Source: Baaleninema simplex PCC 7105
GTDB taxonomy: Bacteria > Cyanobacteriota > Cyanobacteriia > Cyanobacteriales > Geitlerinemataceae
Length of the DNA: 54,360 nt
Direction of reading: 5' to 3'
Assembly (NCBI RefSeq): GCF_000332355.1
Contig: NZ_KB235958.1
Span: 2,310,806 to 2,365,165, forward strand
Positions 8,951 through 18,166 of the stretch are shown here, piece after piece (positions within the stretch are counted from its first letter, which is position 1; each line of letters begins with the position of its first letter). The notes below the pieces were generated by a model, which was not told where the DNA came from, made no database searches, and saw only the letters and a list, made by a program, of their open reading frames with translations. Made by a program: the position numbers and the translations under genes.

Positions 8951-11900
8951 ATGGCGACCCACAACTTTAGCAATCTCGAAGGATTTGTCGAACATAACGA
9001 AAACTTTACAACCACAGAGCCGAGCGATCGCTATCGTTTCACCTTAACCGACCCCGGCCAGCTTACCCTGGGATTCTTAGAATTCGAGTCCGCCATCGAC
9101 TGGACGTTAGAAAACGACAGCGGAGAAATCCTCGAGACGGGACGCCTCACCGACACCTCCTCCAGCGACTTCTCGATTTCCGACTTGGTAGCGGGTTCCT
9201 ACGACCTGGTTTTCGAGAGTCAAGACGCCAGCGATTACCGCTTCAGCCTCGAACCGGACTACGACGCCGTTACCGGACTGGAAATCACTGGCGGGTACTT
9301 TACCGTCGAAGAGGAAGACATTACCGTTGACTATCTCCTCGATGGCGGTCGATATGAAGGTCAAATCGGTATTTTTAGCTTAGAGGGATTAGAGGAATTC
9401 GAGACGGGTTCGCCAGAGTGGATTGAAGAAGTAGCGCGTCGTTCTGCCAGCAATTCGTCCCTCGGTCATATTGTTATTGACGATCGCACGGATGCGGCGC
9501 GTCTCGATGCGGTATTTGATTGGGAGTCTGATGTAGACAACAACGGAACTTACACCGGACGTCAGACATTTTCCATGAACGTCGGCGATCGCATCGGGAT
9601 TATCCTCGTTCCCAACGGCGCGATTCAAGAGGTTGTGGCAAATCCTGAAATTGGAGGGGATAAACGACCGCTGTTTTCTCTGGCGAGTGCGAACCCCAAC
9701 GAGATGTTTCACGTGGGACAAATCGCCGATGCGGGAAGTGATGTTTATATTTTAGAAGATTGGCGGGTCGATACGAGTTCCGATAAAGATTATAATGATA
9801 TTGCTTTTCGACTCGATGGCGTTCGTGGGGAAGGCATTCACAAAGTTGAAGATTTAATCGACGATTCTTATAAATCTTGGATCGAGGATATCGATCTACG
9901 AACTGCGCCACAAATTCAGAATGTCAGTTTGATTGAAGACACGCTGGATTCCGATGAGTCTCTGGAACTGAGTTTGACGGCATTCGATCCGGAAGGGGTT
10001 GAAGATATTGTCAAATTTGAAATTTCGTTTGCAGACGGTTCTGGAAATAAAGTCAAAACCTTAGAGATTCCAAACCCCAGCTTTGAGAATATCGAAGAAA
10101 AAAGCGGAGATTTTGTTTGGAATTACGAGGTCTCGGATTTAGGATTGGGTAATTATACCGTGTCCGTTCGCGCGGAAGATGCGTCGGGAGAGACGAGCGA
10201 TACCGTTGAAACTTCGTTTAGCGTGGATTTGGATTCCGATGAAGACAACGGTTCTGGTGGAGAAAATTCGCCGGGTGACGGTGGAAACGATACAAATAAT
10301 TCCCCAGATTGGAAGGAATTTCAGGTTGAGAGTTCCCAAATTGACAGCAGTGGAATTCTCAACGTTGAGGGGTTGATTTCCGATGCGGATGGTGCCAGCG
10401 ATATTCAGTCGGTGACGTTGGTTTTGAAAACGGCTGATGGAGATTTCGTTAAAGAAGTTGTCGTTGAAACATTGACAACCGAAGGGAGCGATCGCACCTC
10501 GTTTACCACAGAAATTAATTTAAGTCAACTCGAGGATGGGAATTATATTCTCGAGGCGATCGCCACCGACGAAGCGGGAGCAGAAAGTAAGAAAAATCAA
10601 GAATTTGCGATTGACAACGACGAGAAAGAAAACACTCCAAATCCTGACGATGGCAGTCCTAACGACGACGAACCAGAAACCAACCATCCACCGGAAGACT
10701 TGCGATTTAGCATTTTACCCCTGTATACCCAGGGTGAAGATTTAGCGTTCGATCGCGCCCGAGTGTTCGATGAAGATGGAATCGACGACTTAAACCGCAT
10801 TGACTTTTGGCTAGAAAACCGCCAAGGACAGCGCATCGAAATCGTCGAAGAAGACGTGACCGAATTTTCGATCGACAGCCAAGGACGAGCGCGATTTAAC
10901 TTCGAGTACGACCTAGAAAATCTCGCCCCCGATCGCTATACCTTAAAAGCAATGGCTTACGACGACAGCGGTGCGTCCAGCAACCTCGAAGTTGCCTCCT
11001 TTTCACTGATTAGCGATTTAGGTGGCGGCGAAATCCTGTCCGATCCCGTTCGTTTAGCGATCGGCGCATCCACCGATCTCGACAGTTATACCGCCGCAGA
11101 AATCGAAGACACGGCGAACTGGATTGTTTGGCTGACGCCGGGAACCGACGCTACTGCTTTAGCCGAAAGCTTGGATGCGACGAACCTCGGCGAAAGCGGC
11201 TTCATTCCCAACACCTACATTTGGGATTTCGACGACGAACTGAGTGCAGAAGAGATTACAGCGGCGATTGAGAATACGTCAACCGTCGAAGTCGCCTATC
11301 CCGACGTTCCGATTCCCCTGCGTTTGCTCGGACGCAATCCTGATTGGTACGAATCTCTACAATGGTCGTTATCTCAACCTATCGATCCTAACGATCCCAA
11401 TTCCAACATTATCGGTGTTTGGGAGCATCCGACCCTCCGCAACCCCAAAACTGGCGAACCCCTTTCCGGTGAAGGTGTTGTCGTAGCGATCGTCGATGAC
11501 GGCTTGAAATACGACCATATCGAATTTAATCCCGAAACCGGAGGTCGCTATCGTCCCGATTTAAGTTACGACAACGCCGACAAAGATGACGATCCCTATT
11601 CCATTTCTGTCTGTAGCCACGAAATTGACATTGAACGGACTTCAGGTTTTGTCACTGATCTCACTTTGGATATTCCCGTACATCTGACAGGATTAGTTCA
11701 AGACATCTCAATTCAATTCGACCACGGCGGTTTGACTTATGAGGAGATCGTTGCTTTACAAGACCTTCGCATCAAACTCAAGGCACCGAAGAAGCCTATG
11801 CAAGGGCATGGAAACTGGTTCAGCCGTGGCATGTTGAGTTGGTACTTCCCCGGTTGGAACGGTATACCGTCTGAACGGACTAGCTCCATCAACGTCGGTG

Positions 11901-14900
11901 ACGATGGCTCCTTTACACTCCAGAATCCCTATAACTTTAACCAGAGCTTTGCTGGCGGTAACTGGCAACTAGAATTTTTTCACAGGGGTCGTCTATCGGA
12001 TGATTGGCAAACCGCTCTAGACAAACTCGACAGCTTTACCTTGGAATTGACGACGTTTCATTCCCACGGTACTGCGGTTGCCGGAATTATTGGGGACGAA
12101 TTGAGTGATGAGGGAACTCGTGGCGTTGCTCCCAATACCGATATTGCAGCCTTGCGACTCATCAGTAATATCGATGCGGTCAGCGGGACTTACGATCCCG
12201 ATGGCCTTGCGATCGCTGACACCTTATACAACCCCGAACGCAACGCAGAAATCGACATTTTCAATAACAGTTGGGGAACCCTTCCCTTCCTCCAACAAGC
12301 CTCAGCCATCGGAGCTTTAGAAAAAGGTGCAAAAGAAGGACTGGATAGTTTTGGAAACACCTACATTTTCTCCGCCGGGAACGATCGCAGTCGCGACCTG
12401 GGTAGCGGTTTAGGATACGCTCAAGTCAACAACTACATCCTCACGAAAAATCGCCACGCCATTGCCGTCGGAGCCGTCACCTTCAAAGAAAAAGCCGGAG
12501 AAATCGAAATCGTTCGCGCTCCCTACAGCAATCCCGGTGTCTTTGTTTCTGCCTTTTCCAACAACGGTTTAATTGGCGATCTCGACAAAACCGATATCGC
12601 CACGACCGGGGTTGACCTGGACGACCCCGATTCTGATACCTACCTCGGTGTGTCCTCAAGCGATAGCGGTTTTGGTGGAACCTCCGCCGCTGCCCCCTTC
12701 GTGTCAGGGGTTGTGGCGTTAATGCGGGAAGTCAACCCCCATCTCTCGAACCGCGACATCCAGCACATCCTGGCCGAAACATCCTATAAAGTCGATCCCG
12801 ACCATCAACCCGACGAAGTCGATCCCGACTACAACCGTACCGAATCCGGTTGGACGACCAACGGCGCAGGGTACGACATTAACTATCAATACGGATTTGG
12901 AGCGCTGAACCCGAAAGCCGCCGTCGAACTGGCCGCCGAATGGACGACCGTAGCCCCGGAAATCCGTGTTGAAAGCCACTTCCGCAACGTTAACGACGAC
13001 CTTCCCAACGGCGGAACGGTTGGGTTGAGCGACAGCGTAGAAGTCAAATCGGACATCACCCTCGAGTGGGTTGAAGTGGTTGCCGATTTCGCTCACGAAG
13101 ATTGGAACGACCTCACCGTTATCCTCACCTCCCCCGACGGTACCGAAACTATTCTCCGTCACAGCGTTCCCGACCTCGACACCAGTGGCGTTGAAATTCC
13201 GCCCCTCGCACCAGAAGATCCCTTAAATAAAGGACAGTGGACGTTCACCACCCCCCGTTTCTGGGGTGAATCCTCTGAGGGTGAGTGGACGTTACAGGTT
13301 CTCGATGAGAAAGGGAACGACATCAGCGGAGAATGGAAGGGTTGGAAACTGAACCTGTACGGAACGGAACCGGACTTACCCGATGCTCCGAGTCTGTTTG
13401 TCGAACCCACAAAACGCTGGACAGCCCAAAACGGGACTCCATACTGGGAAAAAGCCTCAGATATCGCTGTCGATACAGAAGGGAACAGCTATATTGTGGG
13501 CTTTACCCCTGGAGATTTGAACGGCAACATCAATGCGGGATATAACCGCGAACACGCTCATGGTGATGCTTTCATCAGCAAATTCGATGCGACAGGCGAT
13601 TTGGTTTGGACGCAGTTGTTAGGCGGTACGGAAGGCGATCGCTTCAACCAAATCGAACTCGGACAAGACGGAAATCTGTACGTTACAGGAACGACCTATA
13701 GCTCGCTGGCGGGAACCCATCAAGGCAGTACAGACGCTTTGTTTGTTAAATACGATCCCGATGGAAATCTCATCTGGTCTCATCAATTTGGAACCGCCCA
13801 GGAAGAGAATTTAGATGGTATTGTCACCGACCCGGACGGCAATCTTTATACGGTCGGCTATACGGCAGGAGAATTGTTCGATAGTCCTTCCGCGAATGCC
13901 AACGGCTATGATTCCATTGTTATCAAATGGGATACCAGTGGCAATCAAATTTGGGCAAAACAGATGGATTTTCCCAGTCACGTGGCGGGAGATGTGGGAT
14001 TTAATGCCGCTGAAAATCGTTTGGAAATGTCGGGATGGATTCATGGGGCGTTCCCCGGTCAAACCCATGAGGGCTACCTCGATGGATTTGTGGCCAGCAT
14101 CGATACCGATGGCAATATCGTTCGCACACTTCAGCTTGGAACATCAGACCGGGATGCTATTCATGGAATCGATATCGATCGCCACGGAAACATTGCCGTT
14201 CACGGGGTCACTTGGGGCGAATTCCCCGGAGAAACTCAGTTGGGAGAAGGTGATATTTTCGCTGCCAAATACAACTCAGATGGCGAACTGCTGTGGACTC
14301 GACAGTTCGGAAGCTCTGAGTACGACTATGGAACCTACGGCGACGTACAAATCGATACCTTCGGCAACGTTCTACTTTCGGGAACTCAAGGGTCGTCTGA
14401 AGGCAATCCAGATGGCTTTGGCTTAGTGACCGCCTTCAATGCTCAAGGAGAGCGAATTGACTGGACTGAAAAACTGAATGCGTCCTTCTGGGAGGCGATG
14501 GACAATATTGTGTTGACCAACAACTCGCTGTATGCACTCGGTCGCTCTCACGCCTCGGTTGACGGGCAACCTTACAGCGGTTCGGTCGATGTTGTCATTC
14601 GCAAATACGACTGGAAGCAAATCTATACGCCGGGTGCGTCTCTGGATATCAATGACGTTCATGCCAGTGCGCCTGCGGGAAATCCCATGACGGCGATCTT
14701 GAGTTTGTCGGATAAAGACGCGGGAATTCTGAGCAGCAATACGAGCAATAGTGCAAGCATCGAGTTTAGTGACGGTGTATTCCGCGTGACGGGTTCAGTT
14801 GAAGCCGTGAATGCCGTTCTCGATGACGTTCAGTACACGCCGAGTGACGGCTATACTGGCGATTTCATCATCAATACAGCCGTCACTGACGCACTCGGTC

Positions 14901-17900
14901 GGACACGCCTGGGACAAACCCTGTCACTGGAGGCTACACCACCCACAACGGTTAACCTTGAAGCCCTCGATACTGAAGCAAGTGAAGATGGTGACGCAGC
15001 CGTTTTCGCCGTCACCCGCGAGGATAATTTCGAGGAAACTCTGGTAGTGAACTATCAAATCGGTGGAAGTGCCAATCGCGACAGCGACTATCAACCGCTA
15101 ACGGGAAGCGTCACCTTAGAAGCGGGACAAAAAGGCGCGACGATTTCGGTGGTTCCCAACTACGACTTGTTAGCCGAAGGTGATGAAACGGTTGAGATAA
15201 CTTTGACCGATGGCAGCCGCTACGAACTGAGCAGTGAAATTCAAGGAACTGCCACCATTGCAGATAGTTCCACCATTGCCCGTTATGGCTCTTTCATCTA
15301 CGAAAATCCAGATAACGGACATCTTTACATCTTCAGCGAACCTGATACCTGGTACGGCGCACAAGCGCAAGCCGAAGCGTTAGGCGGTAATCTCGTGACG
15401 ATTAACGATCGAGACGAACAAGAGTGGCTACTCGACACTTTCGGTTCCAAGCGGGCTTTCTGGGTCGGTTTAACCGATAACGAGATTTACAACCCGAGTG
15501 GAGAAGGAAACTTTAAATGGGTCAGCGGTGAATCTTCCAGTTATGATAACTGGCAAGCTCCCGAACCGAACAATGGAGGGCTTAGCGGTGAAGATTCTTT
15601 AGAGTTAAACTATCCCTCACGAGGTGTCTGGAACGATCGCATTGGAACCCGAATTCAATGGGGAATTCTTGAAATCGATCCGAGCCAGTTAGACAGTCCC
15701 CTCGTGACGATGATGGCGACGGATGCGAAAGCCGGGGAAAATGGCAATGCCGGACAGATTGTCATTCAACGATTTGACGATCTCAGTCAAGATTTAACCC
15801 TCGATTTAACTGTTTCGGGTAGTGCAACGCCTGGGGCAGATTACGAAGCGTTACCGAATCAAGTGACGATTCCGGCAGGTGAAAAACTCGTTACCGTTCC
15901 GATTCACGCACTGGCGGATGACGTTCTCGAAGATTCCGAGTCTATTGTGGTGGAACTGACAGAAAGCAGCGACTATTCAATCGCTCCTTTGGGAATTATC
16001 CAGGCTTCTATTGAAGACCAAAATCCCATCAATCGCATTGCCAACGAAGTCATCGGACGTGATGTAAGTTTACTGGATTACTGGACGGAACGATGGCAAA
16101 ATGGCGAATCTTTAAGCGACCTTCGCAAAGAAATCATCGCTGCTGCTAAAGATTCTTGGGGACGTTATGAGGCTGACTACGAAATCGAGAAGATGTATCA
16201 AGACCTCTTCTCTCGAAGTGCCACCCCCGACGAAATTGCTACATTGCGCGATCGATTAGGAGCCGGAGAAACGCTTTCAGGTATCCGTCAAGACCTTGAA
16301 GGTGCGGACTTTATTGATGCCAAGAACTACGTTTACACGAACCCTGACACAGGAAATCGCTACCTTCTTAGCCAAGCGGACACCTGGCTTGGCGCACAAG
16401 AACAAGCCGAAGCACTCGGCGGTCATCTCGTTGCCATTAACAGCGAGGCAGAAAATCAATGGTTGCTCGATACCTTCCCGATTTCACGCCTTTGGATAGG
16501 TTTGCAAGACAGCCTGATTTACGGACAAACTGAAGGGAACTTCCAGTGGGTCAATGGAGAAGCATTAACCTACGATAATCGGGCGGGATATGATAATGCC
16601 CTCCATACCATAGAAGGAGAAGACTTCTTTGAATTTAATTTCATGTCCACCCGAGAACCTGGACTTTGGAACGATATGCCGGGCGATCTTTCCATTATTG
16701 GTGATACTTGGATCAATCCCCACGGAATTATCGAAATCCCTGCATCTCAAACTGAATGGGTACGTCAGTTTGGAGGTGCAGATACTGAAATGTCTAATGG
16801 TTTGGACATAGACGCTGCGGGGAATAGCTATGTCGTAGGCTCTACGATGCAACCGGGTGTTGCCGGAAGTTGGAACCCCTTGATTTCCAAATATGACATT
16901 AACGGAAATCTCCTGTGGACAAATGAGATTGAAAATTCCAGCGGAAATGATTACTACCTCGACACGGAAGTAACTGCCGACGGAAGTATCTACGCCGTTG
17001 GTTACGATGATGGTCTCGGAAATGCCGGCCGGGGAGATATGATTCTCGCTCGCTTGGACGCGAACGGAAATGAAATTTGGCGCAAGTTTATCGGTGATGC
17101 TGACCAAAACTGGGGCGGAAGCTTAACAAGCGATTCTCAGGGCAATCTTTACCTGGCAGGTATCACGCTCGAACTTGGTGTTAACGAACTTCTGGCTGGT
17201 TTCTTTGGCAAGTACGATCGAGATGGCAACGAGATCTGGACACAATCGCTCACGGGTGAATCCGCAAGTTACATCCACTCCATTGAATTGGATAGCCAGG
17301 AAAACATTTATATCTCCGGTGTCACTGAGGTGAACTTGAACGGAGAAACCAATTCCGGCGGTTTTGATGCCTTCGTGTCGAAATACGATCCTTCGGGTGG
17401 AGTGCTGTGGACGGAGTTGGTCGGAACGTCAAGTGATGAAACGCCGGGAATTCGAGACACTCCCTTCATCCGAGACGTACAACTGGCGATCGATCCTAAC
17501 GATGATGTCTATCTCGCGGGAACGACTCTCGGAGCCTTTGCTGGACAGGTGAATTCCGGTCAGCAAGACGGTTTCTTAACCAAGTTCGACGCGGATGGAA
17601 ACCAACAATGGTTGAGTCAGTTTGGCGGCGTGCGTCAAGACCACTTGACTGGAGTTGGCGTAGATTCACTCGGTCGCGTTTACGTTTCGGGATGGACAGA
17701 TGGAGCGTTTGACGGTCAAACCGGAAACGGCGGTGTGGATTCCTTTGTGGTGACTTACGACGCAGGGGGTAATCAAATTCAAACTCAATTTGTTGGCGGT
17801 TCGGATGAAGATATTGCCCATGACATTCAAGTGGATGCGACGGGCAATGTCTATCTGGTTGGAGAAACGCGCAGCGATCTCGACGGTGTGAACGGCGGCG

Positions 17901-17935
17901 ATCGCGATGCTTGGGTTTCCCGCAATTGGACGTAA
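8951..17935 (+). CDS. Giant mosaic surface protein with subtilisin-like protease domain
   Basis: A 2994-residue protein. Approximate order: PPC-like domain (1-100); DUF4114-like (107-290); Ig-like modules (318-690); S8 protease with propeptide-like segment (699-793) and catalytic D849, H1039 and S1245 (GGTSAAAP), oxyanion Asn in FNNSWGT; P-domain (1337-1474); first SBBP-type propeller (1497-1884); cadherin-like (1894-1995); Calx-beta (1997-2110); C-type lectin (2112-2247); Calx-beta (2250-2357); DUF4214-like helices (2361-2457); C-type lectin (2457-2599); second SBBP propeller (2600-2994). D849 and H1039 are 190 residues apart because about 150 residues resembling a P-domain are inserted. ATG 8951 is preferred over GTG 8942 because AGGAG ends 8 nt upstream. 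There is no Sec signal peptide. A surface proteolytic adhesin is inferred; individual domain borders are approximate. Confidence 0.9.
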   Translation: MATHNFSNLEGFVEHNENFTTTEPSDRYRFTLTDPGQLTLGFLEFESAIDWTLENDSGEILETGRLTDTSSSDFSISDLVAGSYDLVFESQDASDYRFSLEPDYDAVTGLEITGGYFTVEEEDITVDYLLDGGRYEGQIGIFSLEGLEEFETGSPEWIEEVARRSASNSSLGHIVIDDRTDAARLDAVFDWESDVDNNGTYTGRQTFSMNVGDRIGIILVPNGAIQEVVANPEIGGDKRPLFSLASANPNEMFHVGQIADAGSDVYILEDWRVDTSSDKDYNDIAFRLDGVRGEGIHKVEDLIDDSYKSWIEDIDLRTAPQIQNVSLIEDTLDSDESLELSLTAFDPEGVEDIVKFEISFADGSGNKVKTLEIPNPSFENIEEKSGDFVWNYEVSDLGLGNYTVSVRAEDASGETSDTVETSFSVDLDSDEDNGSGGENSPGDGGNDTNNSPDWKEFQVESSQIDSSGILNVEGLISDADGASDIQSVTLVLKTADGDFVKEVVVETLTTEGSDRTSFTTEINLSQLEDGNYILEAIATDEAGAESKKNQEFAIDNDEKENTPNPDDGSPNDDEPETNHPPEDLRFSILPLYTQGEDLAFDRARVFDEDGIDDLNRIDFWLENRQGQRIEIVEEDVTEFSIDSQGRARFNFEYDLENLAPDRYTLKAMAYDDSGASSNLEVASFSLISDLGGGEILSDPVRLAIGASTDLDSYTAAEIEDTANWIVWLTPGTDATALAESLDATNLGESGFIPNTYIWDFDDELSAEEITAAIENTSTVEVAYPDVPIPLRLLGRNPDWYESLQWSLSQPIDPNDPNSNIIGVWEHPTLRNPKTGEPLSGEGVVVAIVDDGLKYDHIEFNPETGGRYRPDLSYDNADKDDDPYSISVCSHEIDIERTSGFVTDLTLDIPVHLTGLVQDISIQFDHGGLTYEEIVALQDLRIKLKAPKKPMQGHGNWFSRGMLSWYFPGWNGIPSERTSSINVGDDGSFTLQNPYNFNQSFAGGNWQLEFFHRGRLSDDWQTALDKLDSFTLELTTFHSHGTAVAGIIGDELSDEGTRGVAPNTDIAALRLISNIDAVSGTYDPDGLAIADTLYNPERNAEIDIFNNSWGTLPFLQQASAIGALEKGAKEGLDSFGNTYIFSAGNDRSRDLGSGLGYAQVNNYILTKNRHAIAVGAVTFKEKAGEIEIVRAPYSNPGVFVSAFSNNGLIGDLDKTDIATTGVDLDDPDSDTYLGVSSSDSGFGGTSAAAPFVSGVVALMREVNPHLSNRDIQHILAETSYKVDPDHQPDEVDPDYNRTESGWTTNGAGYDINYQYGFGALNPKAAVELAAEWTTVAPEIRVESHFRNVNDDLPNGGTVGLSDSVEVKSDITLEWVEVVADFAHEDWNDLTVILTSPDGTETILRHSVPDLDTSGVEIPPLAPEDPLNKGQWTFTTPRFWGESSEGEWTLQVLDEKGNDISGEWKGWKLNLYGTEPDLPDAPSLFVEPTKRWTAQNGTPYWEKASDIAVDTEGNSYIVGFTPGDLNGNINAGYNREHAHGDAFISKFDATGDLVWTQLLGGTEGDRFNQIELGQDGNLYVTGTTYSSLAGTHQGSTDALFVKYDPDGNLIWSHQFGTAQEENLDGIVTDPDGNLYTVGYTAGELFDSPSANANGYDSIVIKWDTSGNQIWAKQMDFPSHVAGDVGFNAAENRLEMSGWIHGAFPGQTHEGYLDGFVASIDTDGNIVRTLQLGTSDRDAIHGIDIDRHGNIAVHGVTWGEFPGETQLGEGDIFAAKYNSDGELLWTRQFGSSEYDYGTYGDVQIDTFGNVLLSGTQGSSEGNPDGFGLVTAFNAQGERIDWTEKLNASFWEAMDNIVLTNNSLYALGRSHASVDGQPYSGSVDVVIRKYDWKQIYTPGASLDINDVHASAPAGNPMTAILSLSDKDAGILSSNTSNSASIEFSDGVFRVTGSVEAVNAVLDDVQYTPSDGYTGDFIINTAVTDALGRTRLGQTLSLEATPPTTVNLEALDTEASEDGDAAVFAVTREDNFEETLVVNYQIGGSANRDSDYQPLTGSVTLEAGQKGATISVVPNYDLLAEGDETVEITLTDGSRYELSSEIQGTATIADSSTIARYGSFIYENPDNGHLYIFSEPDTWYGAQAQAEALGGNLVTINDRDEQEWLLDTFGSKRAFWVGLTDNEIYNPSGEGNFKWVSGESSSYDNWQAPEPNNGGLSGEDSLELNYPSRGVWNDRIGTRIQWGILEIDPSQLDSPLVTMMATDAKAGENGNAGQIVIQRFDDLSQDLTLDLTVSGSATPGADYEALPNQVTIPAGEKLVTVPIHALADDVLEDSESIVVELTESSDYSIAPLGIIQASIEDQNPINRIANEVIGRDVSLLDYWTERWQNGESLSDLRKEIIAAAKDSWGRYEADYEIEKMYQDLFSRSATPDEIATLRDRLGAGETLSGIRQDLEGADFIDAKNYVYTNPDTGNRYLLSQADTWLGAQEQAEALGGHLVAINSEAENQWLLDTFPISRLWIGLQDSLIYGQTEGNFQWVNGEALTYDNRAGYDNALHTIEGEDFFEFNFMSTREPGLWNDMPGDLSIIGDTWINPHGIIEIPASQTEWVRQFGGADTEMSNGLDIDAAGNSYVVGSTMQPGVAGSWNPLISKYDINGNLLWTNEIENSSGNDYYLDTEVTADGSIYAVGYDDGLGNAGRGDMILARLDANGNEIWRKFIGDADQNWGGSLTSDSQGNLYLAGITLELGVNELLAGFFGKYDRDGNEIWTQSLTGESASYIHSIELDSQENIYISGVTEVNLNGETNSGGFDAFVSKYDPSGGVLWTELVGTSSDETPGIRDTPFIRDVQLAIDPNDDVYLAGTTLGAFAGQVNSGQQDGFLTKFDADGNQQWLSQFGGVRQDHLTGVGVDSLGRVYVSGWTDGAFDGQTGNGGVDSFVVTYDAGGNQIQTQFVGGSDEDIAHDIQVDATGNVYLVGETRSDLDGVNGGDRDAWVSRNWT

Positions 17936-17970
17936 TCGCTTAATCTAGGACGCAAAATCTGTCAGGTAGC

Positions 17971-18134
17971 GTGAGGGAACTTCCTAGAGTTTCCCTCACA
18001 GGGTGCATCTCACTTTTGCGATCGCAACCCCACTCACTTTTGCGATCGCAACCCCACCCATCCTCCCCGAGCCCACGGGGAGGTGCCGAAGGCGGAGGGG
18101 TCATTCTACGAAATTGAGATGCACCCTCCCTCAC
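17971..18134. repeat. Nested inverted-repeat element (MITE-like)
   Basis: The ends GTGAGGGA (17971-17978) and TCCCTCAC (18127-18134) are inverted copies, and inside them AGGGTGCATCTCA (18000-18012) pairs with TGAGATGCACCCT (18115-18127). A further stem, GTGAGGGAA/TTCCCTCAC (17971-17979/17991-17999), sits at the left end. The centre has CCTCCCCG/CGGGGAGG (18062-18083) and a 24-bp tandem duplication. It lies between the giant subtilase stop and the secretion-fusion start. It could act as a terminator or be a small non-autonomous element; no transposase is encoded. Confidence 0.6.
18009..18056. repeat. 24-bp perfect tandem duplication containing HIP1
   Basis: Two exact adjacent 24-bp copies (18009-18032 and 18033-18056), each starting CTCACTTTTGCGATCGC and so each including the HIP1 octamer GCGATCGC. 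Confidence 0.9.
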
Positions 18135-18166
18135 ACGCCCTCTCGCCAATTCGCGACGATCTAACT

